From the NCBI GenBank assembly GCA_021730285.1, contig CP082962.1, positions 930,001 to 994,000 on the forward strand: a stretch of DNA of 64,000 bases, read 5' to 3'. Below the pieces are notes generated by a model. That model was given only the letters and a program-made list of their open reading frames with translations, searched no databases and was not told where the DNA came from. Made by a program: the position numbers and the translations under genes. Positions 45,975-54,992 of the stretch are shown here, piece by piece; position 1 is the first letter of the stretch, and each line of letters begins with the position of its first letter. This DNA is from Desulfovibrio sp. JY (lineage in GTDB: Bacteria > Desulfobacterota > Desulfovibrionia > Desulfovibrionales > Desulfovibrionaceae).

Positions 45975-46255
45975 GATTGCCGCCCGCACCCCTTCGCAAA
46001 TTCCGCCAACGCGCTCCGAACATTCGCATCAGGAACACGCAACGACTTGGTATATCAGATTATCCTGAATAAAAACAACAAGGTTCCCTAGTATTCCTAC
46101 GCAATAGCCGCTGCCAGCGCAAGGCGTATTTCCCAGGCCTTTCGGTCACCCCGCCCGCTAGTGACAGGCGGCTTGGTTTTGAGGTAAGGCCTTACGCGAT
46201 ACGACATAAGCCGCCTCGCCGGCCGACAGGCCCCGCGAGCAATTCGAGGAAGCCC

Positions 46256-46723
46256 ATGAAACCGACCGATGCCGAAGTCGCCAAGCCGTTCGTCGACGCC
46301 ACCAAGCACGTCCTGACCATGATGGCCCAGCTCGACCCCAAAGCCGGCAAGCCCTATGTCAAAAAAGCCGATGCCGCGGCCGGAGACGTCTCCGCCGTGG
46401 TCGGTCTGACAGGCGATCGCAACGGCAGTATTTCCATCAGCTTCTCCAAAAAATGCGCCATTGCCGTAGTCAAGAACATGCTCGGCGACGACATCGCCGA
46501 CATCATCCAGGACGCCAAGGACGCCGTGGGCGAGATCACCAACATGATCTCGGGCCAGGCCAGGGCGGGCCTCAGCCAGCTCGGCCTCAACCTGTCCTCG
46601 TCCACGCCGACCGTCATTTTCGGCGACAACCACACCATCAGCCACATCACCTCCGGACCGGTGGTGGCCATTCCGTTCACAACGGAACACGGGGATTTCA
46701 CCCTGGAGTTCTGTTTCGAGTGA
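46256..46723 (+). CDS. CheX-like chemotaxis phosphatase
   Basis: A 155-residue cytosolic protein of the CheX/CheC family. The catalytic helix motif E-x-x-N appears as E93/N96 in DAVGEITNMISG, where CheX removes the phosphate from CheY. The fold elements around it (VSAVVGLTGDRNGSISISF and the GPVVAIPFTT strand) agree with the family and with its usual length of about 155. GAGGAAG precedes the ATG. It stands alone; no che or fli genes are next to it, so it may act on a response regulator other than CheY. Confidence 0.85.
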   Translation: MKPTDAEVAKPFVDATKHVLTMMAQLDPKAGKPYVKKADAAAGDVSAVVGLTGDRNGSISISFSKKCAIAVVKNMLGDDIADIIQDAKDAVGEITNMISGQARAGLSQLGLNLSSSTPTVIFGDNHTISHITSGPVVAIPFTTEHGDFTLEFCFE

Positions 46724-46848
46724 CCCTGCCCGGCTGCCGCGCCCATCCGGCCACCCGGTCGGCAAGGCGGCCGAAGGTCGACGCCATGGTCGTCCCCGCA
46801 TACGTACCGCCCAGGACACGGGCCGCGCGTCCCCTCTTCCCCACCATC

Positions 46849-48801
46849 ATGCGTGCAAGCAAAATACGGACCCTTTTAGGCCTCCTTCTGCTGCTCTCCT
46901 GGCTGCCGTTTACGGCCGCGACAGGCCGGGCCGCCCTGCCCGATGCGGCCAAGCCCGCCGACGACCTGCTCCCGGCCAGCCTTGAAACCGCGCTCTACCG
47001 CCTGCCCAAGGACGATCCCTCCGGCAAGGTGCTGGCCGTGCTGACCCTCGTCTCCGCCCCGGGCTGGCATGCCTACGCCGTGGGTCCGGCGGCCTCCGGG
47101 CAGTCGGCCCAGGCCTCGCTTCGGGCCGGGGATGCCGCGGCCGTGGCGCTTTTCCCGCCGGGGACGCCGCAGCCCGACGCCCTGGAGCCGGATAAAAACG
47201 TGCTCGTCTACGAGGGCAGGACGTCCATCTTCGTGCCGATTTCCGAGGCCATGTTCCGCGCCCCGGCCCTGACCGGCACCATGCGGGTCTTTTCCTGCTC
47301 GGCCACGAGCTGCTGGCCGTCCACGCTGCCGGTTTCCATCCCGCTTTCCGGGCGCGACGTGGCGGCCTTGCCCCCGGCCGAATCCGCGCCCTGGTGGCCG
47401 CTGTTCTCGGCCCTGCGCAGCGCGGCCCTGGCCATGCCCTCGGCAGCCTGTCCCGAACCGTCCCATCCGGGCATCCCCAGGCACGACGCCCGCCAGGACA
47501 CCACCGGGAACGCCGGCGCATCACCGAACGTCACGGATCTGACGCCGCGTTTTTTCACCCCGGCCCTGGAAGTGACGGGATTGCTCAAGGCCGCCATGCT
47601 GGCCTTTTTGGCCGGGCTCATCCTCAACTTCATGCCCTGCGTGCTGCCCGTGGTCAGCCTCAAGCTGTCGGGACTGCTGGCCATCAGCGGCGAAGAGGGC
47701 AAGGCCGAACGCCGGCGCATCCTGCGTGAGCACAATTTCTATTTCGCCCTCGGCATCGTGCTCTATTTCCTGCTCCTGAGCCTGGTGCTCGGCGCGTTCG
47801 GCCTGGCCTGGGGCGAGATGTTCCAGTCCCCGGCCCTGGCCGTGGTGGTGGCGGCGGTGCTTTTCGCCCTGTCCCTAAGCCTTTTCGGGGTGTTCCACCT
47901 GCCGGTGGTGGACCTCAAAATTTCCTCGGGCGGACGGGGGCATACCCGGCGCGGCGCGTTTCTCACCGGCATGCTGACCACGCTTCTGGCCACGCCGTGC
48001 AGCGGCCCCTTTCTGGGCGGCGTTCTGGCCTGGACCCTGCTCCAGCCGCTGCCGGTGGTCATGACCGTCTTCGCCGCCATCGGCCTTGGCATGGCCTCGC
48101 CGTACGGCGTGCTGGCCATCTGGCCCCGGCTGGTGCGCTTTCTGCCCCGGCCCGGGGCGTGGATGCAGGGGTTGGAAAAGGGCATGGCCTTTCTTCTGGC
48201 CGCGACCTGCCTGTATTTCCTGGCCCTGCTCCCGTCGCACCGCATCCTGCCGGCCCTGCTCGCGCTGTGGGCCACGGGCCTTGGCGCGTTCATCTTCGGC
48301 AAAAGCGGCCACCTGGCCCGGGGACGCCTGCAACACCTGGGCATGATCGCCGCCGCCCTGGTCATTGCCGGCGGCGGGCTGACCTTCGCCCTGACCTACA
48401 CCCCGGCCTCGCAGGCCCAGTGGGTGGAGTACACGCCCGAGGCCTTTGCCGAACGCCTGGGCAAGGACAACCTGATCCTGGATTTCACCGCCGACTGGTG
48501 CCCGACCTGCAAGCTTCTGGAGCGCACGGTGCTGACGCCGGACCGGCTCACCTCGTGGTCGACCCAGAGCAAGGCGGTCTTCATGAAGGTGGACCTCACG
48601 CGCCAGACGCCGCCGGCCATGGCCCTGCTGCGGGCGCTCGGCAGCCAGTCCATCCCCGTGGCCGCCTTCTTCCCGGCCGGCAGCGACGCCAAATCGCCGC
48701 TGGTGCTGCGCGACCTCTACACGGTCCGGCAGTTCGAGCAGGCCCTGGACGAGGCTTTCGGCAATCTGACGGGGAAACGGCTCGAAGCGAAAAATCCCTG
48801 A
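46849..48801 (+). CDS. dsbD: Thiol:disulfide interchange protein DsbD
   Basis: A 650-residue membrane protein that carries reducing power from cytoplasmic thioredoxin to the periplasm. N-terminal exported domain with VFSCSATSCWPS cysteines near residue 148, a central eight-helix domain with the paired redox cysteines in NFMPCVLP and ATPCSGPF, and a C-terminal thioredoxin-like domain with DWCPTCK near residue 550. All three domains are present, as in full-length DsbD. The start at 46849 (MRASKIR) gives a standard signal peptide but lacks a Shine-Dalgarno; an ATG at 46786 is an alternative. In this bacterium it could supply cytochrome c maturation. Confidence 0.92.
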   Translation: MRASKIRTLLGLLLLLSWLPFTAATGRAALPDAAKPADDLLPASLETALYRLPKDDPSGKVLAVLTLVSAPGWHAYAVGPAASGQSAQASLRAGDAAAVALFPPGTPQPDALEPDKNVLVYEGRTSIFVPISEAMFRAPALTGTMRVFSCSATSCWPSTLPVSIPLSGRDVAALPPAESAPWWPLFSALRSAALAMPSAACPEPSHPGIPRHDARQDTTGNAGASPNVTDLTPRFFTPALEVTGLLKAAMLAFLAGLILNFMPCVLPVVSLKLSGLLAISGEEGKAERRRILREHNFYFALGIVLYFLLLSLVLGAFGLAWGEMFQSPALAVVVAAVLFALSLSLFGVFHLPVVDLKISSGGRGHTRRGAFLTGMLTTLLATPCSGPFLGGVLAWTLLQPLPVVMTVFAAIGLGMASPYGVLAIWPRLVRFLPRPGAWMQGLEKGMAFLLAATCLYFLALLPSHRILPALLALWATGLGAFIFGKSGHLARGRLQHLGMIAAALVIAGGGLTFALTYTPASQAQWVEYTPEAFAERLGKDNLILDFTADWCPTCKLLERTVLTPDRLTSWSTQSKAVFMKVDLTRQTPPAMALLRALGSQSIPVAAFFPAGSDAKSPLVLRDLYTVRQFEQALDEAFGNLTGKRLEAKNP

Positions 48802-49013
48802 CCCGACGCGCCCCGGCGCATTTCCGCTTGCGCCCCAAGCCCCTGGCGAGGGGGCGCAATACCCAGGAAAGGCAACTCGTCTCTTTACTCCCTCGGCGTG
48901 GATCCCCTGGCGGCCCCGCCTGTGGCCTGTACCTGGGGCATGTCGCGCAAACCGATGGGGGATTGATTGTGGGCAACCAGGCGTTGGTTGGCCACAGTTT
49001 CATTGGGACAGCC

Positions 49014-49601
49014 ATGACCGAATGCACTTTTGACAAGGATGCCTATGAAAACGCCCAATTCGACAATGTCGATCTGGCCAATGGATGCCTAGAGGATACG
49101 TACTTTTACGGCTGCTCTTTTTCGAAGTCTTTGTTGCAATCCGCTCTTTTGCAGAACTGCGTTTTCGAGAAGTGCTCCTTCGAAAGATGCAACCTGTCTC
49201 TGGCCGACATCGCCGGCTCAAAATTTATCGACACGACTTTTAACGACTCGAAGTTGTTGGGTATCAATTGGAGCAACCGAAGCGGCATCTTCAGCGTCAA
49301 CTTTGCAGCCTGCATGCTCGACAACAATGTCTTTGTCGACATGAACTTAAATAAATACAAGTTCGACACATGTACTCTTGTGGATGCGTCTTTTATAAAT
49401 ACAAAACTGAAATACGCTCTTTTTGAAAATTGCGATCTCGAAAGATGTCAATTCAATAATGTTGATTTAAGCTTTGCGGATTTTTCGACATCCAAAAATT
49501 ATTACATCAATACCACGGGCAACAAGCTGCACAAAACCGTTTTTACACTTCCGGAAGCGGCTTCCCTTCTTGCCAATTTTGATATCACCTTAAAAGAATA
49601 A
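49014..49601 (+). CDS. Pentapeptide repeat protein, AT-rich
   Basis: A 195-residue protein made almost entirely of five-residue repeats with a central Leu or Phe (for example CSFSKSLLQSALLQNCVF and CDLERCQFNNVDLSFADF), forming a right-handed beta helix. A non-repeat joint LLGINWSN near residue 85 is like that in Qnr-type proteins that mimic DNA and protect gyrase, but similarity to any specific function is inference. A GTG at 48969 with GGGGGA upstream is an alternative start. From about 49280 on, codons are clearly more A/T-rich than in neighbours, pointing to horizontal origin. Confidence 0.8.
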   Translation: MTECTFDKDAYENAQFDNVDLANGCLEDTYFYGCSFSKSLLQSALLQNCVFEKCSFERCNLSLADIAGSKFIDTTFNDSKLLGINWSNRSGIFSVNFAACMLDNNVFVDMNLNKYKFDTCTLVDASFINTKLKYALFENCDLERCQFNNVDLSFADFSTSKNYYINTTGNKLHKTVFTLPEAASLLANFDITLKE

Positions 49602-49693
49602 GTTCTTTTTCTGAAAGACCATCCGAAGGACTGTCGTCCGCGAGAGGGGACCTGGCTTCCCCCGGCATCCCTCGCCGTCTCCCCCGGAAGTCA

Positions 49694-50122
49694 TTACAGG
49701 CGCTTCTTGAAGCCGGCGGATTCGAAATACCCCCCGGCCGTGTAAAACGCCTGCGCATCCTCCCGACCGGGTCCGGACACGAGCATCAGGTAGAAGCAAT
49801 CCCGCGCCCTGGCCCGGCGCTCGATTTCCGCAAGCAAACGCCGTCCCACGCCCCGACGCCTGTGCCGCGCGGCCACGATCACGTTTTCCACCACCATGAA
49901 CGGCCGGCACGGGCCGACCACGTCCAGGCAGACCACGCCCATGAGCGCGCCCACGAGTACGCCCTCTCCGGAGACGGCCCCGAGCAGATGGTAATCGGGG
50001 CTCGCCTCCATGCGGGAGAAGACGGCGGCCATATGCGTCGTATCCTGGGGCAGCCGCGACAGGGTTTCATAAAGTCCGGCCAACGCCGGCAGTTGCTCGA
50101 CAGTGATGTCCGCCACGCGCAT
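49694..50122 (-). CDS. GNAT family N-acetyltransferase
   Basis: A 142-residue cytosolic acetyltransferase. The acetyl-CoA binding signature is RRRGVGRRLLAEIE near residue 90, following VVENVIVAARH; the C-terminal motif B region reads FYTAGGYFESAGFKKRL. GGAGG lies six bases before the ATG. Substrate is not evident. It stands alone between the pentapeptide gene and the carboxypeptidase terminator. Confidence 0.87.
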   Translation of the reverse strand: MRVADITVEQLPALAGLYETLSRLPQDTTHMAAVFSRMEASPDYHLLGAVSGEGVLVGALMGVVCLDVVGPCRPFMVVENVIVAARHRRRGVGRRLLAEIERRARARDCFYLMLVSGPGREDAQAFYTAGGYFESAGFKKRL

Positions 50123-50168
50123 GACAGGCCTCCGCAGGGTTTGTCCAAGGAGACCACAGCACGGGCCG

Positions 50169-50199
50169 AAAAAAAAGGGGAACGCCCGAAGCGTTCCCC
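50169..50199 (-). terminator. Intrinsic terminator of the D,D-carboxypeptidase gene
   Basis: On the minus strand GGGGAACGC and GCGTTCCCC around a short TTCGG loop are followed by eight T. It lies about 28 bases after the stop at 50228. Confidence 0.85.
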
Positions 50200-50227
50200 A
50201 AAATCGTCCGGTCCGTAACCGAAATGT

Positions 50228-51295
50228 CTACGGCTGCGCCTGAGAGGCAGGAAGCGGCGCGGGGGTGGCGGCCAGGACCTTGGAGTCCTTGGAGGATTTC
50301 TGGGCGGTCACGATCTTGAAGCCCTTGTCCAGGAGCTTGGACGTCTCGCGCAGGCGGACGCCGGCGGTGCGCGAACCGAGAACCACCGCGATCAGCCGGG
50401 TGTCGCCGCGCTTGGCCGTGGCGACGATGTTGTAGCCCGAAGCGCACACGAACCCGGTCTTGAGGCCGTCCGCGCCCTCGTAGCGGCCGAGCAGCGCGTT
50501 GGCGTTGTGGCGCTGGCGGTTGTTGTGGGTGAAAAACTGCATGGAATGGATGGTGAGCGCCTTGGGAAACTGCTCCAGGTAGGCGCTGGCCAGGCGCAGC
50601 ATATCCCGGGCCGTGGTGACCTGCCCGTCGGCCGGCAGGCCGTTGGGGTTCATGAACCGGGAACGGGTCATGCCCAGGCGCTGGGCCGAGTCGTTCATGA
50701 GGTTGACGAAGGCGTCGGCATTGCCGTTTTCCAGGTGCTCGGCCATGGCCATGCAGGCGTCGTTGGCCGAGGCCACGGCGATGCCCGTTATGAGCTCCGT
50801 GACCTTGACGGATTCGCCGGCGCGCAGGTGCATGTTGGAGCCGCCCTGGGATGCGGCGCGCTGCGACACCTCGACCACGTCCCAGGGACGCAGCTTGCCC
50901 TGACGGATGGCGTCGAAGATGATGTAGAGGGTGAGGATCTTGGTCAGGGACGCCGGGGGAATCTGGACGTCGGGATTTTGCTCGTAGAGCAGTCCGCCGG
51001 TATTCATGTCCCACAGCATGGCCGATTTGACGGTCAGCCGCGGCACGGTGCACACGCCGATGTCGCCTTCCTCGTTCTTGGATTCGCGCACGGCGGGAGC
51101 TGCGGCCTTTTTGGCCCGGCGGGATTTCTTCGATCTTTTTGTGGATACCTTGGCCGACTTCGCCGGCTTGCCGTCCTTATGCGCGGCATGGGAAGCCTGC
51201 TTGGCCAGAGCCTGGCCATCGCCGCAAAGCGGTGCGGCCACCAGGGACAGGACGGCCGCGAGGATCACCAGGAAGGTGCGAAACGAATGCTGCAT
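50228..51295 (-). CDS. D-alanyl-D-alanine carboxypeptidase (PBP5/6-like)
   Basis: A 355-residue periplasmic penicillin-binding protein that trims the terminal D-Ala of peptidoglycan side chains. Signal peptide core FLVILAAVLSLVAA. The three active-site motifs are present: PASLTK (S-x-x-K) near residue 115, SAND (S-x-N) near 175, and LKTG near 285. Between signal and catalytic domain is a strongly basic linker (about residues 35-70, many Lys and Arg). The C-terminal amphipathic membrane anchor of PBP5 is not evident; the chain ends in an Ala/Pro tail. Start ATG 51295 with AGAGGA upstream. Confidence 0.9.
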   Translation of the reverse strand: MQHSFRTFLVILAAVLSLVAAPLCGDGQALAKQASHAAHKDGKPAKSAKVSTKRSKKSRRAKKAAAPAVRESKNEEGDIGVCTVPRLTVKSAMLWDMNTGGLLYEQNPDVQIPPASLTKILTLYIIFDAIRQGKLRPWDVVEVSQRAASQGGSNMHLRAGESVKVTELITGIAVASANDACMAMAEHLENGNADAFVNLMNDSAQRLGMTRSRFMNPNGLPADGQVTTARDMLRLASAYLEQFPKALTIHSMQFFTHNNRQRHNANALLGRYEGADGLKTGFVCASGYNIVATAKRGDTRLIAVVLGSRTAGVRLRETSKLLDKGFKIVTAQKSSKDSKVLAATPAPLPASQAQP

Positions 51296-51519
51296 GCGAC
51301 GCAAGTCCTCTTAATACGCCCTGGCGCGGCCGGCGCGCCCCGGGCGCAGGGCAACACGGCAATCACGGCAGGCATAGCGTTCGCGCCTTCTACCCGCGCC
51401 GGTTTCGAATGTCAAAAGTCCGCTGCTCGGCCGTTGCGCCCGGAGCGCGCTTGCCGTAGTATCAATGGATGGCGGGGGCGAGGTCCTGACCGCGATCCGC
51501 AACCACCTGGAGCCCCGAC

Positions 51520-51678
51520 ATGGTTCGTCCGACGATTCTCCTGATTCTTTCGGCCCTTTGCCTCCTGAGCGCCTGCGCGGGGACGCAAAAGGCCTCCACC
51601 CTGGAAGTGCGTACCACGGGAGATGCCCGCATCTATGGCGTCTACACGAGCGGCTCGTACGGCGGAGCCCGGCGCTAA
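51520..51678 (+). CDS. Very small lipoprotein, 52 residues
   Basis: A short gene: the chain begins MVRPTILLILSALCLLSAC, with lipobox LSAC and modified cysteine C19, and ends in GSYGGARR. GGAG lies seven bases before the ATG. The mature peptide of about 34 residues is polar with several Thr, Tyr and Gly. It is 10 bases upstream of the histidine kinase gene and on the same strand, so they are likely co-transcribed. The kinase has no membrane segment, so a direct link is only possible through other proteins. Confidence 0.7.
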   Translation: MVRPTILLILSALCLLSACAGTQKASTLEVRTTGDARIYGVYTSGSYGGARR

Positions 51679-51688
51679 AAACAGACAC

Positions 51689-53182
51689 ATGACCGATCAT
51701 TCCGACTTTCCCGATATCCAGGAACGCCTGCAAAAGCTCGAAGAAGCCTTTGCCGACCACAATTCCTACCAGTTTCGGAAAACCCTGGCCGAACTGCGCC
51801 GGGCAACCAAGATGCGGGCCAACGCCGTGGCCCTGTCCCGGGCCGAACTGCTGGAGGCCCACAAGGAAAACGAACGCAACCGCAAGCAGTGCGTGGACCT
51901 GCAAAACAAGCTCAAGACCGTGGTCGACCGCTTCGAGGGCAGCTTTACCGCCTTCGAGAAGTTCCGCAAGGCCATCCGCGTGGTGGAGCTCATGCGCAGC
52001 CACGAGGACCTGCCCGCCATCCTGGACCGCATCCAGGACCTCTTCGGCCTGCGGGCGGTCAGCCTCATCCTCGATGCAGCCGAATTCGCCCCCTACGACC
52101 CGCCCGGTGCCCGGCTGGCCGAACTGGACGCCATGCGCGAAGCCCTCGCCGGGCTCATGCCCGGGGTCGCCACGCCCGGCCCCTGCATGTGCTCCATACG
52201 CGCCGTGCCGGACCCGGAATTCTTCTTCGGCCGGGGATTTTGCGCCGAACGCAAGGTGCTCCTGCTCGGCTCCTGCTTCATCTCGCCCCTGCGCGACAAG
52301 TTCGGCCCCCAGCGCCTCATCGGCATCCTGAGCTTCTTCGATTCCAACCCCGACCGCTACACCAGCGAAAAAGGCTCGGAATTCGCCTCCCATTTCGCCG
52401 ACATCCTCGGCTACACCATCGTCGACATCACGGACCGCAAGAAAGCCGAACGGCTGCGCGAGGACGTGGAGCGCATGACCCGCCACGACCTCAAATCGCC
52501 GCTGACCGCCGTGCTCACCCTGCCCCAACTCCTGCGCCGCGACGGCAACCTGACCGAGCGGCAGACCGACATGTTAAGCCTCATGCAGCACGCCGGCTAC
52601 CGCATGCTCAACATGATCAACCAGTCCCTGGACCTCTACCGCATGGAAAGCGGCGCCTACGAGCTGACGCCGCAAAAGGTGGACCTGCTCCCCATCCTCG
52701 ACAACATCATCGGGGAACTTCACAGCGTCATCGAGGAGCACGGCCTGACCCTGGACATCCTGGTGCGCGGCGAGGCGCGGGCCACCGGCGACACCTTCGT
52801 GGTGCGCGGCGAGGAAATGCTCCTGTACACCATGCTCTCGAACCTGGTGAAAAACGCCCTGGAAGCCTCCCCGCCGGAAGAACGCGTGACCGTGGAACTG
52901 ACCGAGGGCAGGACACTTGCCGTGGCGATCAAAAACGCCGGCATGGTGCCGCCGCAGATCCGCTCCACCTTTTTCGAGAAATACGCCACCGCCGGGAAAA
53001 AAGACGGCACAGGCCTTGGCACCTACGGCGCGCGGCTCATCGCCGAGACCCACGGCGGCAAAATCACCATGACCACGTCCGAAGCCGCCGGCACCGTCGT
53101 CACCGTCGCGTTCCCCAAGCCCCGCATCGCCAAGGCTCCGGCCGCGCCCGCCCCCCCCACCGCCGTCAACGCCGGCGATTAG
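51689..53182 (+). CDS. Cytosolic sensor histidine kinase
   Basis: A 497-residue kinase without membrane segments. Residues 10-100 are helical with coiled-coil character (LLEAHKENERNRKQCVDLQNK). A GAF-like domain follows at about 100-260 (LFGLRAVSLILDAAEF and LIGILSFFDSN). The dimerisation domain has the phospho-accepting His in TRHDLKSPLTAVL near 275, and the ATPase domain has NLVKNALEAS and KKDGTGLGTYGARL. No receiver domain and no adjacent response regulator gene. The ATG at 51689 lies 10 bases after the small lipoprotein stop. Ends with an Ala/Pro tail. Confidence 0.88.
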   Translation: MTDHSDFPDIQERLQKLEEAFADHNSYQFRKTLAELRRATKMRANAVALSRAELLEAHKENERNRKQCVDLQNKLKTVVDRFEGSFTAFEKFRKAIRVVELMRSHEDLPAILDRIQDLFGLRAVSLILDAAEFAPYDPPGARLAELDAMREALAGLMPGVATPGPCMCSIRAVPDPEFFFGRGFCAERKVLLLGSCFISPLRDKFGPQRLIGILSFFDSNPDRYTSEKGSEFASHFADILGYTIVDITDRKKAERLREDVERMTRHDLKSPLTAVLTLPQLLRRDGNLTERQTDMLSLMQHAGYRMLNMINQSLDLYRMESGAYELTPQKVDLLPILDNIIGELHSVIEEHGLTLDILVRGEARATGDTFVVRGEEMLLYTMLSNLVKNALEASPPEERVTVELTEGRTLAVAIKNAGMVPPQIRSTFFEKYATAGKKDGTGLGTYGARLIAETHGGKITMTTSEAAGTVVTVAFPKPRIAKAPAAPAPPTAVNAGD

Positions 53183-53200
53183 GGAGTTGTTTGGAAGAAG

Positions 53201-53370
53201 GAACCGGGGGGAAACCTTTCTTGCAGAAAGGTTCTCCCCCCGGCCCCCCTTTCCAAAGACTTTCAATAGTTACAGAGTACTGCCGTCACATCACCCCTAA
53301 CCGTTAAAAGTTTTGGGGAGGGGAGAACGCGAGAGGGGAACCCTTTTTTCAAAAAGGGTTCCCCTCTCGC
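53201..53370. repeat. Tail-to-tail double palindrome element between convergent genes
   Basis: Left hairpin 53201-53243 and right hairpin 53330-53370 with tails CAAAGACTTTC and TAAAAGTTTTGGGG and a linker that includes CACATCACCCC. It is very similar to 31901-32070; the central 25 bases differ most. It separates the histidine kinase (+) and the gene at 53400 (-). Confidence 0.8.
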
Positions 53371-53399
53371 ACTTTCGTTTCAGAGAAATATTCGCGCAC

Positions 53400-53846
53400 T
53401 CACGCCTGGGCGGTGAGCATGGGAGCGGGGCGGGAGGCGGTGGTTTCGCCGTTTCGGGCGTAGGCCCGCAAGGCGCGGGTCTGGACGGTGCCGGATGTGC
53501 CCCGATCCGACGCGGACGTGGCGTTCGTGGGGGAGGCTATGTCCGCCGAAGCGGTCAGGCTCACGGCCACGGCGGCCTGGCGGGCCAGGGTCTGCCCCTG
53601 TCCGGCGAAATCGCGTCCGCCCGTGGATGCGCCGTCCTGTGAGGCATCGCCGGCCGATACCGGCCCGCTGCCGACGGCGGCGGCTTCCTGGACAGGCGGT
53701 ACGGCCGCGACGGCCTGTCCGGCATCGGCTCCGGTCGCAGAGCCCGTAGCCGAGGTCGCCCGAACCGGCGGATCGGGCACGACCGGAGCCTGGGCCGCGT
53801 AAAGCCCCAGTACCCCGTAGCCGCCGCTGTCCACCGCATCGATCAT
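53400..53846 (-). CDS. Low-complexity hypothetical protein
   Basis: A 148-residue protein, rich in Ala, Thr, Ser, Gly and Val, with a distinct N-terminus MIDAVDSGGYGVLGLYAAQ and no signal peptide or cysteines. GGAGAA lies about five bases before the ATG. The N-terminal GYG segment followed by low complexity resembles small flagellum-linked proteins annotated in related bacteria, but I cannot confirm this. It is divergent from cbiG and has a double palindrome after it. Confidence 0.6.
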   Translation of the reverse strand: MIDAVDSGGYGVLGLYAAQAPVVPDPPVRATSATGSATGADAGQAVAAVPPVQEAAAVGSGPVSAGDASQDGASTGGRDFAGQGQTLARQAAVAVSLTASADIASPTNATSASDRGTSGTVQTRALRAYARNGETTASRPAPMLTAQA

Positions 53847-53960
53847 GGCATTCTCCGTAAGAGGTCCGCATTACGGACGGACCAATCCTTATCCAAGGAT
53901 CTTATCGGCCGCCCGCGCAATCTTCTTTAGCCCCGCCGCAAAAAAGCGTATGTGCCTCCC

Positions 53961-54992
53961 ATGCCGCAATCGCGACCGGCCGTGTATGCCGTCACCCGAA
54001 AAGGGGCCGCCCTCGGCCGCCTTCTGGCCGCAAAACTTGACGCCGATCTTTTCGTCCCCGACCGCCTGGCCGACGAGGCCGGGGCGACGGGCTATGCCGC
54101 CCTGGGCGAGCTTGTGGCCGCAAACTTCCAGGTGCGCCCGGCCCATGTGTTCGTGTGCGCCTGCGGCATTGCCGTGCGGGCCATCGCCCCGCACCTCGGC
54201 GACAAATACAGCGATCCGGCGGTAGTCTGCCTGGACGACGCCGGCCGTTTCGCCATAAGCCTGCTGGCCGGGCATTACGGCGGGGCCAATGCCCTGGCCC
54301 GGGACGTGGCCGCCTGGGTCGGGGCCGTGCCGGTCGTCACCACGGCCACGGACGCCGCCGGCGCGCCGGCCGTGGAGATGCTGGCCCGGGAACGCGGCTT
54401 TGGCCTGGACAATCCGCAGGCCACCCGCCGCGTCAATGCCGTATTGGCGGCCGGCGGCACGGTGGCCGTGTTCGATCCGCTGGGGCTTTTTCCCGTGGAC
54501 GATCCGGAAAAGGCCCGGTTTTTCGTCTGGGTGGCCGCGCCCGAGCCGCCCGAACCGGGAACGCCGCTGGTGGTCGTGGACTGGCGGCAGGGACGACCGG
54601 CTCCCGACCGGCTTTACCTGCGGCCAAGGGTGCTGGCGGTCGGGGTGGGCTGCCGGCGGGGAACCCCGGCGACCGAAATTCTTGAGCTTATCGAACGGGT
54701 GTGCCGGGAACGAAGCATTTCCCCGGCCAGCATCGGGGCGATCGCCTCCATCGAGGCCAAGCGCGACGAGGCGGGCATTCTCCAGGCCGCCGCCACGCTT
54801 GGGGCGCGGACGATTTTTTACGAAGCGGACGAACTGGCCGCCGTGGCCGTACCGCATCCGTCGGCCACGGTGGCGAAACACATGGGAACGGGAAGCGTAT
54901 GCGAAGCGGCGGCGATACTGGCCTCGGGCGGGGGCAGGCTTGTGGCCCCCAAGACGGCGACGAAGCGCGCCACGGCGGCCGTGGCCGTCTGA
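53961..54992 (+). CDS. cbiG: Cobalamin biosynthesis protein CbiG
   Basis: Opens the delta-lactone of cobalt-precorrin-5A to give cobalt-precorrin-5B in the anaerobic B12 pathway. The 343-residue protein has the CbiG N-terminal region with CACGIAVRAIAPHL near residue 58 and LAGHYGGANALARDVA near 98, a middle region, and a C-terminal domain with VGVGCRRGTPATEILEL and SIEAKRDEAGI. I chose the ATG at 53961; a GTG three codons upstream is possible. The cobJ/cbiH gene overlaps its end. Six bases after the gene pair boundary there is no terminator, in line with one operon. Confidence 0.92.
   Translation: MPQSRPAVYAVTRKGAALGRLLAAKLDADLFVPDRLADEAGATGYAALGELVAANFQVRPAHVFVCACGIAVRAIAPHLGDKYSDPAVVCLDDAGRFAISLLAGHYGGANALARDVAAWVGAVPVVTTATDAAGAPAVEMLARERGFGLDNPQATRRVNAVLAAGGTVAVFDPLGLFPVDDPEKARFFVWVAAPEPPEPGTPLVVVDWRQGRPAPDRLYLRPRVLAVGVGCRRGTPATEILELIERVCRERSISPASIGAIASIEAKRDEAGILQAAATLGARTIFYEADELAAVAVPHPSATVAKHMGTGSVCEAAAILASGGGRLVAPKTATKRATAAVAV

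Noticed and set aside
46453..46848. Upstream extension of the dsbD frame to 46453
   Set aside because: It overlaps the CheX gene in another frame, and the signal peptide begins at 46849.
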